64,000 nucleotides of DNA from Ricordea florida (GCA_949710005.1 OX453280.1:20298062-20362061); one strand, 5' to 3'; counted from the stretch's first letter, positions 51,111 through 62,204 are shown. Numbers and translations: made by a program. The notes: generated by a model from the letters alone, not told the origin.

Positions 51111-52977
51111 CCCGACTAATAATCTCCTATGATTCACGACCCTTTTACAAGAGTGAAGTGGTTCTCTTGCTGAGTGGCTATGCGAAAAAAAACCAGCAAG
51201 TTTGCAACAGTGTCAAATCCCGCTAGCCGAGCGATAATGCTCACGCTAATAGAGGGCGCAAGAGCTTGAAGGTTTTGCGGGTTTTTACAGAGGAAGGAAA
51301 ATCAGCTCATCAGCTCAAACGCATTGTTTTGACCTTATATGGAAAAAGATCACGCCAAGTGATGCCAAGCTAGAACATTTGGTGAAAATGGAGAAAGAGA
51401 AGTGGCTTTTTATGAGCTTTCTTCCGTAGAAATGCAAGAACAAATGGAAAATGCCGTACCGGCAACGACCAAGAAAGCTAAAAACTTCCATCTAAGGTAA
51501 TTTTGGGCTACGTATCTCAAATTTTCTTACACAAAAATAAAGGAATTCTAACTCTTCCGTACGTCGAAATGTCCAAAGCTCTGATAAACATAACACAACT
51601 AAAACAACAATAAAGTTAACCTAAAAAAATTTCAAAATGGCTTGAAGTCCGTGTAGGAGTAAGTTTTCGGAAAAAACCGAGTGCATAAATGAGCAAAGAA
51701 GAACTTTTAAAATTAAAATTCAGATAAAAATCGCTAGTCGAGACTATATTCAATAGTGTACAGTGACCACAGGAGAGACAAGCTTTCGAGTTGGTCACTG
51801 TCATGTGGATATAAGCTAGAGTTTGCCGTATGTTGGTGATAATTTTCGTTATTCTCATAACCTGAATGGTTGATGAACAGTGAATATTGTAATGAGAAAT
51901 TGGATGCTGGTCACTACTGGAACTTAAAGGGTTAATACTGCGACGGTCCTTCTCGTATTATGATTCTCTCTTTCGTATTATGGTTCTCTCTTTGCCCCGA
52001 AGACGATCTTTCCCCGTGTTTTCCGGCTGACATCCCCGTACAAACGCGAACGTCTTAATATCCAGTTCGGTCAGAAAACGGTTGACAAAACACGCATCAA
52101 GAGATCAAATTGAGCCAAACACTTTCTCACCCGGACCGCTCCACAAATCCCACAATGCTACCTGCACGTTCTCGGCTTGGTTAAACTTGGACCAACTGTA
52201 TACTGTGAGCCGTGACGTAACCAAAGAAGTCGGCCAAAAAGTTCGTCTAAGGACAAGGCAGGCCCCAAAAATAATTCAATCTTTTTTACACCTTTTTTTA
52301 TTCGGAAAAAACACTTCTTACAAAAACCTAGTAACACTAGGAATACACACTTCGCTACTTACGATACAACTACTTACGCTTACACTACTGCTGCACAATA
52401 TCATACTCTGTTTACAATATCATAATTACATTATTCGCTAATGTAATCTGGTACAATACAGTGCGATACAATACACTACTTACACTACCTAAAATGTAAG
52501 ACATTGTACTTGTTCTGTGTTACTGCCCAGAAAGAAAACATCAAACTTTATACTTACCGACTCAAGTTACATCACCTTGGTACGTTTGCTCACACCATAT
52601 GACCCATACATAGACATAACTTCATGCTTAAGCACTCATTGTCTTGCGATATACAAACTTATTTAATAAAAAGTTCCCATGCCATTTCTCCTGAAATCTT
52701 TTCAAGCTTGATTTGCCTTGAACACATATGACCTTTTCAGTGTTATATTTGCTTTGAACAGTAGCTTCAAAACAGGGACGCAATTCTTCTTCCGACATTC
52801 CATAAATAAAGTTTACCCAAGATTAGGAGGTAGTTAAATAGGTCAGATTTCTCATCTAATATCCTAAATAAGATACTTTCATATTCAAGTTTCCGTTGTT
52901 TTATAGTCAGTGTTAACCAATAGTTTTTGCAAGGCCCCACTGAAAACCGCCAAGGCGAGTGGGCTCCTTGGATAATT
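51111..52977. other. Intergenic, no gene seen
   Basis: CTTACACTAC-, AATACA- and TATCATA-rich low-complexity sequence at 52320-52500; open frames are unconvincing. Confidence 0.35.
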
Positions 52978-53010
52978 ATTGTTGTTGTTGTTGTTCTTAT
53001 TATTATTAGT

Positions 53011-53070
<60 letters not shown>

Positions 53071-53071
53071 G
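52978..53071. repeat. (TTA)n/(TTG)n microsatellite
   Basis: About 30 TTN units, mainly ATT; the poly-Asn and poly-Leu frames across it are artefacts. Confidence 0.95.
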
Positions 53072-53484
53072 TACACTGAGCCGTATAACATCGTTATTGC
53101 TATCGTCCCTATTTTCGCTAATCACGATTTCAAAAACAGAATGTCATTCAATATTTTAAACTGAAAACAACGAACAAACAGACAACTGATTTAACCATCC
53201 CCATTAAGACCAAAATCCGACATCAATTCAGCTTTTTCCTGAATCAATAAGTCTTTACTTTTGCTCAATGCAGGGTCGAAGTGTTTGTTGTCACGTTTAA
53301 ACTTAAGTGTTTGCAAAGCGGCGTTTCTATCATCATCACTTAAAATTTCTTAAACTCTTGTGGCACAGAGCACCCAATTGCAGACTAAGTTAAGGTTACA
53401 GTCAACGTTCAGGGGTACTCTTCGGAAAATTGGTCTGTTGCGCGTTGTTTTTAAAGAAAGTCTACGAAACTATATATCACTGGA

Positions 53485-53860
53485 AAGCTATAAGGGAGCT
53501 TAAGCAAGAACGACGACAACGACGACGACGCCGAGGACGGCAAGTTCGAAAAAAGGAATTTGTTTTTCTCCTGTACCATTGGCGGCAGGCTTGTTTCATT
53601 TTCTTACCATAACTTTTCGAACTGCCGATTTTTCAAATTTAACCCGTTCACAGTTCATTACAAATTTTTCATGGCAATTTTGTCGTTGCGCACTCGCGTC
53701 TTCCAGAAAACCTGAAAAATGGTTATTTCACGTTGCAGTTTTGCAGAGAACGGCGAAGAAATCTACCAGACTGTATTTTGCACGTGCAGTTTCATTGTTT
53801 CTTTCATCAACACCATTGTTTGGTGTCGTTGTAGTCGACGTCATTGTTGACCTCATTCTC
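53485..53860. repeat. Non-autonomous dispersed repeat
   Basis: Begins with AAGGGAGCTTAAGCAAGAAC and a (GAC)n-like stretch and continues with the block shared with 8445-8620. Its full borders are not defined by target duplications here. Confidence 0.5.
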
Positions 53861-54010
53861 TCTTGGTTTTGCTTAAATTCCCTAATAAAATTATTGAAGA
53901 AGGCGAAAATACTTTCAAAGTTAACGATTGTTGTTTTGGTTGGAGAGAGCAAGCGCTCAAACGAGAAACTAACCATGATCACTTGACCGAATTAAAAGCC
54001 CTTGTGTTAC

Positions 54011-54306
54011 GGTTGCGACTGGAATGGATACTTCAAAATAAGGTGAGACATTTTGTGATACACATTCAACAAAGGTTATCACAAAATAAGGCGAGACATA
54101 TATTTTGGTCACGTTACACGGCAATATCTGTTGACCAGCTTTGCCAGATAAACAAAACTGTTTACGGAGAGAATAACTGCTGGGTTAGACACTGATCTAT
54201 AGTTTCAGCACTAACTCGAAATGGTTAGCTTTCATACAAATTAATGTTATGGTGACACCATATCAATGTCTCACCTTATTTTCAAGTATCCATTCTAGTC
54301 ACAACC
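54011..54306. mobile_element. Mutator-like MITE, copy 2
   Basis: Ends GGTTGCGACTGGAATGG and complement of CATTCTAGTCACAACC; perfect 10-bp flanks CTTGTGTTAC (54001-54010, 54307-54316). Same family as 18388-18740, in the other orientation by internal sequence. Confidence 0.85.
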
Positions 54307-54316
54307 CTTGTGTTAC

Positions 54317-55437
54317 CACGGACTGCCAAACAAACTGGACTATATCACTCAGCAGAAAATACGCTAACAAAGTGTGTGAGGCTTTTTCGATATTCCGATC
54401 GGTTCCTGCAAAAATTCATTGTTAAGTTGACCAATAGAAAATTTTACCTTGCGTCTCACGTGCTTGGGCGCCACAGGAAAAATATTTCGAGTTCCGTAAA
54501 AGGCTCACACGCTTTGGAGAGTTATTGTGTAACGTACATTTTGGCCAATTTTCATTAAAATCCGATAAATCTAGCTTGAGATTGTTTCGTTTGAATGAAG
54601 GGAATACGCCCCAAATAAATCCCGAGATTTTGGCCTCTAAGATTTTTACAGTTTTCACGCATCATCAAAATTGCTGTCAACGCGGTCATACTGCCGGCCA
54701 ATAGCGGACAAGACAGGAACCTCCTGAAGATGATACGTTGCGAACACATCATTCGTTCGCGGAAAATTGATTTTACATGAAGCGTCGAGCGTGGTACACT
54801 TTTATTCAGCAATTTGTGGTAGAAAGAAGTCCACTGCGGAAAGTTGAAGTAAAAGGAGAGGTGAGACCACAAAGCCACACGGTGGCAAAAGGAATAAAGC
54901 GCGCAACGATGAAATAGTCATAGACTCGAAAGAAGCGCTGGCTGCGGCGATAAACACGCTAGGGTAAGCCTCCAATACACAATTACTCAATTATGGCCAA
55001 ATTGAGCACGCTAAAGAGTCTTTCCGCTGCTGAATGTCCTCGTCCAATGAGTCTCAATCCAAGAACTAAACCTCTATTCAGATCGTAGAATCTGTTTCCC
55101 TTGGGTGTAGTGAAAAAGGACCTTGAAATCTGATGTGAAGGACATTCGTAGTTTCCACATGTAAATTTCCACCCAGCCCCGGATCCACAACCATTAATTT
55201 CCTCGATTTGAATTTCGTCATTGCCACAGAATCGGCAAGATGCCAGCCATGTGGTTTAGTTCGCGACTTAACATCTCACCTCAATCGACCACAGTGGAAG
55301 TGTTCGCTTCGTCGTCCGAATCGGAGTCAGGTGGAAACATCTCGGATAAATCTTCTGCTGCATTTTGCTTTGAAGAGCGAATTTTCCCGGTGCATGCGCC
55401 AATTACGTTCGATGTCGAAGGCCGCGGTTCTTTGATT
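54317..55437. other. Intergenic; possible short frame, no supported gene
   Basis: A + strand frame at 55240-55461 (MPAMWFSSRLNISPQSTTVE, Ser/Glu-rich) runs into the next element and could be a captured first exon. I have no support for a function. Confidence 0.3.
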
Positions 55438-55792
55438 AGTCTCCTTCGCAGCCGTTATTAGGGTCGTCACGCAACGCTCCTCCCCACTAACGGCTGCTCA
55501 CGAGAGAGACACATTCCTTTCCCTAAAATTGACCAATAATAAGCAGGCTTCCATATTCTGGAAGCCTGGTCCAAGTCGTTTCGCACGTGTGCATCTGTCA
55601 TGTTTTGTTTTCGCGCGCACAGCAAGCGCCCAGCAAATATAACGAGGAATTTGATTGGCGTATCCGATAACAATAACGTGCATTCTATTGGTTCTCAAAA
55701 ACAAAGGGAAAGGAATGTGTCTCTCTCGTGAGCAGCCGTTAGTGGGGAGGAGCGTTGCGTGACGACCCTAACAACGGCTGCGAAGGAGATTA
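55438..55792. mobile_element. Mutator-like MITE with 85-bp inverted ends
   Basis: The arms (TCTCCTTCGCAGCCGTT, AGGGTCGTCACGCAACGC, TCCTCCCCACTAACGGC ...) are nearly perfect over about 85 bases. Direct repeats TTCTTTGATT lie at 55428-55437 and 55793-55802. The interior of about 190 bp has a small nested hairpin (GGCTTCCATATTCTGGAAGCC). A relict end is at 18823-18875. Confidence 0.8.
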
Positions 55793-55894
55793 TTCTTTGA
55801 TTGGCTCTTCTAACGCAGGCTGGTGGAACCCTGTTCACGCCCCATTCATAACAGACACCGCATATGGGTCACAGGAAACTCTTAGTTACGGTAT

Positions 55895-56077
55895 TCAATC
55901 TTTGTAACCGGCAATCAGCCTGCGTATCTTCCAGTCCCCTGCTCTGATTGGTGGATACTTGTTGGAGCCATCCATACATGTAATCAAGGTATCATCGTCG
56001 GGGTGAACAAAGAAGGCTAGCGATCGACGCGATACGGTGCACTCTACGTCTCTTTCGGGAATCAGAACACGGTGTAC
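55895..56077 (-). CDS. 2OG oxygenase, last exon
   Basis: Acceptor TATGTTGTGTTAG; begins VHRVLIPERDVECTVSRRSL with the distal iron-binding His and the R-x-S motif, then FFVHPDDDTLITCMDGSNKY, ending GYKD and TGA. Confidence 0.87.
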   Translation of the reverse strand, partial: VHRVLIPERDVECTVSRRSLAFFVHPDDDTLITCMDGSNKYPPIRAGDWKIRRLIAGYKD

Positions 56078-59000
56078 CTAACACAACATAAGACATTTCA
56101 CGTACATCTGCGTTAGCTCGCGCTTTCTATTTAGAGAATCATTTCTCTTTGTGAACATCGTCTCTACAGTTCGTCCCAGTGAACCTCCGAGTTCGCATGC
56201 ACGTTAGGACGTCGACGACGGTTTATTACTCAACTCGGGCTTTTGAGAAGCCCGAGAAATAATTCACTCAAAACATTCCGTGCACGACGTCCGTAAAATC
56301 CAATCACAGCACAGGGACAATCGGAATTCCCGACAAAACTTACTAGCAACACAAGGGGTGAAATGAAGTCATGTGACCACATCATCATTACAGATCTTAC
56401 GCAACAGGACGGCTTGCAGACTCAGGAAGGCATAATGACGTAAAAATGTCGCGTAAGAATGGGAATGCACAGTCTCGCGCGACATTTTTTCGTCATTCTG
56501 CCGTCCCGAGTCTTCCAGTCGTCCTGTTGCGTAAGGTCTCTACTGTTTCCTATCGACCTATGACGAGCTGAAAAAATATTCTGAGCGACCAGATACCAGG
56601 TGAAGCAAAAATAAGGATGTCGGACAAAACCGCTCATACTAATCGCCCAGCGGAATAGTACGCGGATCTATGCAGACGTGATATGTTTACATTTTTCTCA
56701 TTATCATACACGTTCTTTTGAAAAATGGCAACGCCAAAATTGTAACAACAAATTGAAGTAGTTACAAGGTGTGGTATGAAAAAAGTAACTAACGCAATTG
56801 TCAGGACGATGTGTACAACAATAAAGGAGGAGTTGGCTTCTGAAAGTTGCACAGTTCTTGGGTGGCGAAAACGATATGTTCATACAACTACATACTTTGT
56901 AAATTTAACCGAAAAACTGTTCACCCTATCGGCTTGAAAATCATAGCGATAGTTAATCAGACTATATATAATATTCATAGGCGATATTTCTGTAGCTCTA
57001 TCGTAAACGCGTATGCTAAAGATGCAATTTTGAAAACAAATAGAGTCCTTCTACAGACTTTCTGGATCAATGAAAGTATCTGGGCAACCGTGCACCTACC
57101 CCTCCCCTAACCCAACAAGTTATAATAAGTTAGTAAGTTAGCGTTAATGTTGGGTTAGGGGAGGGGAAGGTGCACGGTTGGCCAGATACATCCAACGATC
57201 CGACTTTCGGTCAGTAGTTCATATATGACCCCATGAAATGTCCTGAGATACTACACTTACTACACAGCTACAACACTTTGTTAAATTCACTACAGTTACT
57301 TCTATACCTAGAGTGGCTGTAGTAAGTGTAGTAGCTGTAGTAAGTGTAGTAGCTCAAGACATTTCATGGGGTCATACATGAACTACCGACCCGACTTTCT
57401 ACCTAGCCTAGTGTACCGTACCGTTGATGTAAGTTTGTCCGCTGTCCAACGTTGCATTAGGTCAGCGATGTTCACTATTACGGCTCCCTTCATCGGTGTA
57501 GCTCTCACAAATTTCCCATCGAGATTGCGCACCTAAAAAAATCAAAACAATCACTTTCGCCGAGTAACAATGAAATCAATTCGTCGATGGCTCATTCCAC
57601 TACTCATTAATAACTATCAGTAAACAATTCGATGAGAGATGCGTTCCGTGTTTAGGAGCATCAGTGGATTCATGAACTTAGCCTGGGCCATCTTATTTGT
57701 AGGTTCGATTTCCGCCGCTCACTCGGGACCGCCCGAACCCGAGTGAGCGGCGGAAATCGAGCCAAACTTATTTGATAATTAAGGCCTGGTTCAGACGCTG
57801 CTCCACTCATGTGCCGAACCTAACTGATGAATTAATCCGGCATCTGAATCAGTTCGGTACCGCAGTTTTAATTTGGTGCGGCAACGTTGTTAAGTTTGAC
57901 AAGGTCTGCCGCATTATTCACACACCCACCCACACACACACACCCAACCCACCCACACACAAATCCACCCACCCACCCCCTGAAAAATAATACGGCCGGT
58001 TTCTTACCTCCAGACCCCCAGCATCATCTTGAAATAAAACTGTGAACGCTCCATAATCTGTATGTTCCCCACAACGTAACTGGCCTGGCTTGAGTGCACT
58101 TGTATCTGGTATGGGCGGATAGCAGTTAAACCGCAGCTGCGTTCCATTGCGAGATGTTCCCATCTTTTGGAATGTGGGCATGAAGTAGTCAGGTTCCTGC
58201 TCAAGTATTAAATTCCTCTTAGTGAATGCAACACATTAAATTTTGTTCTTAAGGTAGTTTGAAAAATTTGGTTTTAAAGCAATTCGGCATGCCGGTGTTG
58301 ATAATTAATTTTCCTTGATATATTGTTATATTTTGTTTGAAATTGTATTGGTATACTGAGAACAAGACGCATATTGAACTCCTCGGTGAGTGCAAAGGGT
58401 TATGGGTTAAGAGGTTTATTTGGTCTTGCACACGTGTAGTTGATTCCAACCCATATTGGAATTTTAAATCTCTAAACCCACAATTAACTAACTAAAGGCT
58501 CTGGTCATGGTCAAAATATTGTTCATTATTATTCAATCAAAGTATTTCTCCATTTCTGATTGGCCAAAATACCCAGGCTAATTCGTCATATCCAGCATGA
58601 TGACGTCAAGTGTCCAAAAATCCATGCTATTTCCCTAAGACTGACGTCAGTTGGCGCCAGTTGCATTAAAATAGCATGGATTTTTGGACACAGAACTTAC
58701 ATTTGCGAGCTTTGAGTTTTATTTATTTATTTATTTATTTATTCTGCCATCAACCACATTATGTTGAAAAATAGAGACATTTAATGGAATATGAATAATT
58801 ATGACAAAAAAAAATGAAAAAAAAAATAATAATAATAATAATTAATGCGTATGTCTCTAAGGTTATGGCAAGGATGCCTAAAGAAGCCAAGTGGCTTATA
58901 AAGAAAGGCGTCCTAAGATAATACATAATAAGGTATGGTATGGTAATAAAGTATGGTATTTACAGCTCAATAAAATACATTTTGTCTTTTAAAGCTCTGG

Positions 59001-61282
59001 GAATATTTTGAATGCATAATAAAACAATTATTGGACTCAGCTTCTCTATGATATGAAAAATTATACAGACCTCATAGAATGTTATCTGTTATAACACCCT
59101 CCTCGATCTGCATAATTCTTCATACCATACTCATCCAATAATTGTTAATTATGCCAAGGTTGGCAATCACGTGATCTCAATCTCTACACAGGGTCGGAGT
59201 GCCAATTAATAAGCAACCAGCAACCTTCACTTTCTTAAAGGTTTCTCCGGATACCGGCTGTTCTGATAGTCTGGTAAACACTTGGAGAAATTTCATCTCT
59301 CTGCTCCACCATGAGCCTGGATATCCTCTACATCTCTAACCCTTACCCCCACCCCCCTGCCCCTCAATAACAGAACAGTTTATTATTTATTCCAGGAGCC
59401 CATTACCCGGAGCGTGCAACTCCCATACTGGGTCTGTGAAACGGCGTTTTCACAAGTCAGGTTATTTTTAGATCGTCTCACCCGCGAATTGGTTTGGGAG
59501 AGCCAATCACAAGCTAGTGCATGATTGATAGGAAGCATGATAACCGCCTGTAGCTGTTCGGACAGCATTTCTGACGATAGTCAAGGTATTTACACAGTGA
59601 ATAGTAGCTCCGATGAGATAACTGAGACAGCGGAAACAACTTTTTCGCGGGAGAAGCCGCTCTTAAAATAACCTTACTTGTGAAAACGCCGTTGCATAAA
59701 CATATAGCAGTTGCACGCTCCGGGTAATGGGCTCTTGTTTATTCTCATTTCATTTAAGAATAATTAGTTACATGTTTATAAGTAAATTGCAGAGGAAGAG
59801 TGACGGAAGTTCAGAGTAGCTTACGCTTTCGAGCTGAACTCCCGTTAGGTGATTAAGAAAAAAAAAGAGAAAGATATTAAATATGACGTTGGAAGCAAAA
59901 CATAGAAAAAGAAATTGAGAAAAAGGAACATTATATTATAGAGTCTAAACCAGTAGATTTTAGTAATTTAACAAACTTTTTGTAATTAAATGATTTTATG
60001 TCATTGTCAATTTGACTCCATATCTTTATACCTAAGAATTTTAAGGAGAATTTTCCATAATTTGTACGAACTGATGGTAATTGAAAGTTAAACAAAGAAT
60101 AGCATGTCAAATAGTGGTGAATTTGAGATGTATGGGTGAAGCAATCATCGAACAATGATGGCAAGTTATTATCATAGCACTTGTGCATAAATTTTGCAAT
60201 TTCGATGAATACAATATCTTTAAGTTGAAGAATGCCTAAATGTTTGTATAAAGGTGGAGCATGAGTTCTATAATCAGAAAATGTCACCACTCTTAAGGGT
60301 TTGTTATTTAAGACATAGAGGATATTACATGGCCATGCGGAGATACGAAATTTCTCTTCGAGAGTTGAAAAATATTTCACGAGTGAGCGCAGCGAACGAG
60401 TGAAATATTTTTTCAAAACGAGAAGAGAAATTTCGTATCTCCAAGCGGCCATGTAATGTTCTGTTCATTTTATAGATACTGATGAAATTTCCACATAAAA
60501 CAACTTCGACAAATCTTCCTGGATGCTCTAAAAGCTCGGAAAAAATATCGACGTTAAATTTTGGCTGCTCATCCAGAAAGTCACCCGTAACCGTACCGTC
60601 TTCGCACCTCGAAGACATTTTTTGAATGAAATTTCAAACGAACAGGCCACGTGCCTGAGCGAGAAGCTCTCTTGTAATTGGCTAATCATGTTGGTAACCA
60701 TGCCGACACCAATATCCTCACACGTGAAAGATAAAAATAATATCTTCACTGCGCGTGATGAAGATATGATTTTTTCGTCACTGGAAAAATCCTGGTATTT
60801 CATCGGTGTCTATATAATAAATTTAAAGGTTTTAAATGAGTTTGATAAGTATTACCCCACAAAATCAGGTTCATCCTCGGTGTAAAAACCTGTTACGCTC
60901 ACGAATGACGTACAACAAAGGAAACAAAGGAGACAAAACAATAGAGACTAGGAAAATAATAGTGAAATAACAAAGAAAAACTTCACAGGTTTTTACACCG
61001 AGGATGACCCCAAAATCATTCCATATTGAAAATAAGGATATAAGGACACACACATAAACCCTGAAGGCATCATCCACTCCACATTGCTAGCCCTCCACTG
61101 AGCTGTAAATCACAAAACTGTATAGTTATATTTCAGCCTACAGTATACCATGGATGTTTTCAGCTTACCAAATTTAGGCCAATGGCAATAGTAGTGATCA
61201 CCCTTAAAGAAAGATCTGTGACTGACTGGTAAAATGAGCTCACAATACTTTGGAAGTCCGGCACTTCAGCATTCGGCCAAAC
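55895..61282 (-). CDS. Fe(II)/2-oxoglutarate-dependent oxygenase, isopenicillin-N-synthase-like, 3' part (gene span)
   Basis: Four exons on the - strand (61282-61169, 58196-58008, 57532-57422, 56077-55895), all split at codon boundaries (phase 0), give the C-terminal 198 residues of a protein usually about 330 long. The double-stranded beta-helix core is complete. The iron ligands are in GEHTDYGAF (His and Asp of HxD) and in TSTVHRVLIP (distal His); the 2-oxoglutarate anchor is RRSLAFF (R-x-S). Other family blocks are RFNCYPPIPD, GGLEVRNLDGKFV, VIVNIADLMQRWT and DGSNKYPPI. The family oxidises small molecules in the cytosol using 2-oxoglutarate and O2; the substrate is unknown. The 5' exons must lie to the right, beyond the LINE at 61384 and onwards, or outside the window. 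The introns hold many MITEs. No disabling change is seen. Confidence 0.87.
56215..56290. repeat. Small palindrome in oxygenase intron
   Basis: CTCGGGCTTTTGAGAAGCCCGAG is the core, with looser outer arms GGACGTCG and CGACGTCC. Confidence 0.5.
56392..56541. repeat. Foldback element in oxygenase intron
   Basis: Arms of about 63 bases starting AGATCTTACGCAACAGGACG pair with CGTCCTGTTGCGTAAGGTCT. Confidence 0.65.
57076..57189. repeat. Foldback element, 41-bp arms, in oxygenase intron
   Basis: GTATCTGGGCAACCGTGCAC to CCCTAACCCAACA pairs almost perfectly with the right arm around a 30-base AT-rich loop. Confidence 0.75.
57209..57391. mobile_element. 183-bp MITE with 8-bp target duplication
   Basis: Ends GGTCAGTAGTTCATATATGA and complement; the arms extend about 55 bases, the inner part being a GTAGTAAGTGTAGTAGCT tandem. 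Flanks CGACTTTC at 57201-57208 and 57392-57399 are identical. hAT-type by target length. Confidence 0.8.
57422..57532 (-). CDS. 2OG oxygenase exon
   Basis: Acceptor TTTTTTTAG; encodes VRNLDGKFVRATPMKGAVIV NIADLMQRWTADKLTST, the strand carrying the core before the distal His. Donor GTACGG. Confidence 0.87.
57702..57763. repeat. 26-bp-arm palindrome in oxygenase intron
   Basis: GGTTCGATTTCCGCCGCTCA with complement; spacer ACCGCCCGAA. Confidence 0.8.
58008..58196 (-). CDS. 2OG oxygenase exon with the HxD motif
   Basis: The acceptor TACTTGAGCAG keeps phase 0. Encodes EPDYFMPTFQKMGTSRNGTQ, LRFNCYPPIPD, LRCGEHTDYGAFTVLFQDDA and GGLE. Donor GTAAGA at 58007. Confidence 0.87.
58608..58752. repeat. 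Hairpin repeat and (TTTA)n in oxygenase intron
   Basis: TGTCCAAAAATCCATGCTAT and its complement span 58608-58694; seven TTTA units follow at 58718-58747, then (AAT)n at 58828-58842. Confidence 0.6.
58753..59395. other. Intronic, repeat-like tail sequence, no gene seen
   Basis: The segment TCTAAGGTTATGGCAAGGAT ... GGCGTCCTAAGATAAT together with the adjacent TTTA tract looks like the 3' end of a LINE on the - strand. AT-rich sequence follows. Confidence 0.4.
59396..59734. mobile_element. MITE with GAGCCCATTACCCGG ends
   Basis: GAGCCCATTACCCGGAGCGT on the left pairs with its complement on the right; a second inner pair is AACGGCGTTTTCACAAGT. No clear target duplication is seen. Confidence 0.7.
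59931..60320 (-). pseudogene. LINE ORF2 C-terminal fragment
   Basis: Reads PLYKHLGILQLKDIVFIEIA KFMHKCYDNNLPSLFDDCF, QLPSVRTNYGKFSLKFLGIK and IWSQIDNDIKSFNYKKFVKL, the form of the C-terminal domain of cnidarian LINE reverse transcriptases. It is cut at its 5' side by the palindrome at 60323. Confidence 0.65.
60323..60459. repeat. Foldback palindrome, 60-bp arms
   Basis: Arms ATTACATGGCCATGCGGAGA ... TTTCACGAGTGA pair with complement; centre GAGCGCAGCGAACGAG. Confidence 0.8.
60868..61010. mobile_element. 143-bp MITE with 8-bp target duplication
   Basis: Ends GGTTCATCCTCGGTGTAAAA and complement, flanked by CAAAATCA (60860-60867, 61011-61018). hAT-type by target length. Confidence 0.75.
61169..61282 (-). 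CDS. 2OG oxygenase exon, most 5' one in the window
   Basis: Acceptor CTTTACCTCTTTAG; encodes VWPNAEVPDFQSIVSSFYQS VTDLSLRVITTIAIGLNL, the helical part that precedes the core in this family. Donor GTAAGC. Confidence 0.85.
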
Positions 61283-61359
61283 CTAAAGAGGTAAAGACCA
61301 ATAATCTTATGACAAAAAGCGAAAAGAACAATACAATTTAAAATAACTTACAACTTAAA

Positions 61360-61929
61360 AAAAGTCGTTGAAAGTAAAAGTCGTTGAAAGTAAAAGTCGA
61401 CATCCAGGAGCGTGAAATCAACAAGCTGTACGGTCAACAAGATGATCTGGAACAGTATACGCGTAAACACTCGCTCGAAATACATGGCATTCCTGAAAAT
61501 CTTTATACATCAACTGATGACGTAGTTATTAAGCTTGGTGAGCGACTAGATGTTCCTATTGCTAAAGAAGAAATCGATATCTCACACAAATTGTACAATG
61601 GAAAAAACCATCCGATGAGCATTATAGTTAAATTTATGAACTATAAAAAGAATGCCCAGCTTTATAGGAAGCCAACCGAACTTAAGAACCAAAAGATCTC
61701 AGATCTGTTCTCCGCCTGCTCTGTTTCCGATGTTGCACAATCCAAACGAATTTTCATCAATGAAAATTTAACTCAATACAGGAGAAAGATCATGAAGAAA
61801 GTTAACCAGATGAAGAGAGAGGGGACGATTCAAAGTGCCTGGTCTTTAGACGGTAAGCTTTACGTTAAAATATCTCCAAGTGGTACTCCCACAAGAATTT
61901 ACAGTGAAGAAGACCTGAACAATCTATGA
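61360..61929 (+). CDS. Tx1/L1-like LINE ORF1 protein, 5' truncated
   Basis: The frame runs to TGA at 61927-61929 and holds a coiled-coil end (INKLYGQQDDLEQYTRKHSL), then an RRM-like domain (EIHGIPENLYTSTDDVVIKL, SIIVKFMNYKKNAQLYRK) and a C-terminal domain (IFINENLTQYRRKIMKKVNQ), the plan of L1-type ORF1 RNA-binding proteins. The start is lost: the first 30 bases are a short tandem of GTCGTTGAAAGTAAAA at the left edge of the insertion. Confidence 0.75.
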
Positions 61930-62204
61930 TTTCATTTGTGAGCCACCTATGTCGCTGCGGTAATTTCTCCATCAAACTCGACTCTAGTGAACCAGAAATC
62001 ATTGGGAGTAGGACATGCTACTGAAATGACTCTTCTGGGCTGCATGCAAACAGTTCATATCGTTGTAAATATGTTCCGTGATTATATTTTGTGTATGTTG
62101 TGTTATGTTTCTATTTCCAAGTTTTCGGCAATTTACATAATTATATGAGTCAGTGGTAACTTCTTACTTTAGAACTCCCTTTACTACAGTGTTTTCTGCA
62201 ACGT
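61930..62204 (+). other. Spacer between LINE ORF1 and ORF2
   Basis: No frame or structure of note. Confidence 0.4.

Noticed and set aside
53430..53612. An Arg-rich frame resembling a basic peptide
   Set aside because: It translates a (GAC)n-like stretch in a dispersed repeat.
57918..58007. Gly/Val-rich extension of the oxygenase frame
   Set aside because: It lies past a GTAAGA donor and translates a CACACCCACC simple repeat; the next exon at 57532 continues the domain properly.
4707..61282. A functional gene cluster linking pentraxin, ABC transporter, GPCR and oxygenase
   Set aside because: Genes are far apart, on both strands, separated by repeats, and share no regulatory motif that I can see.
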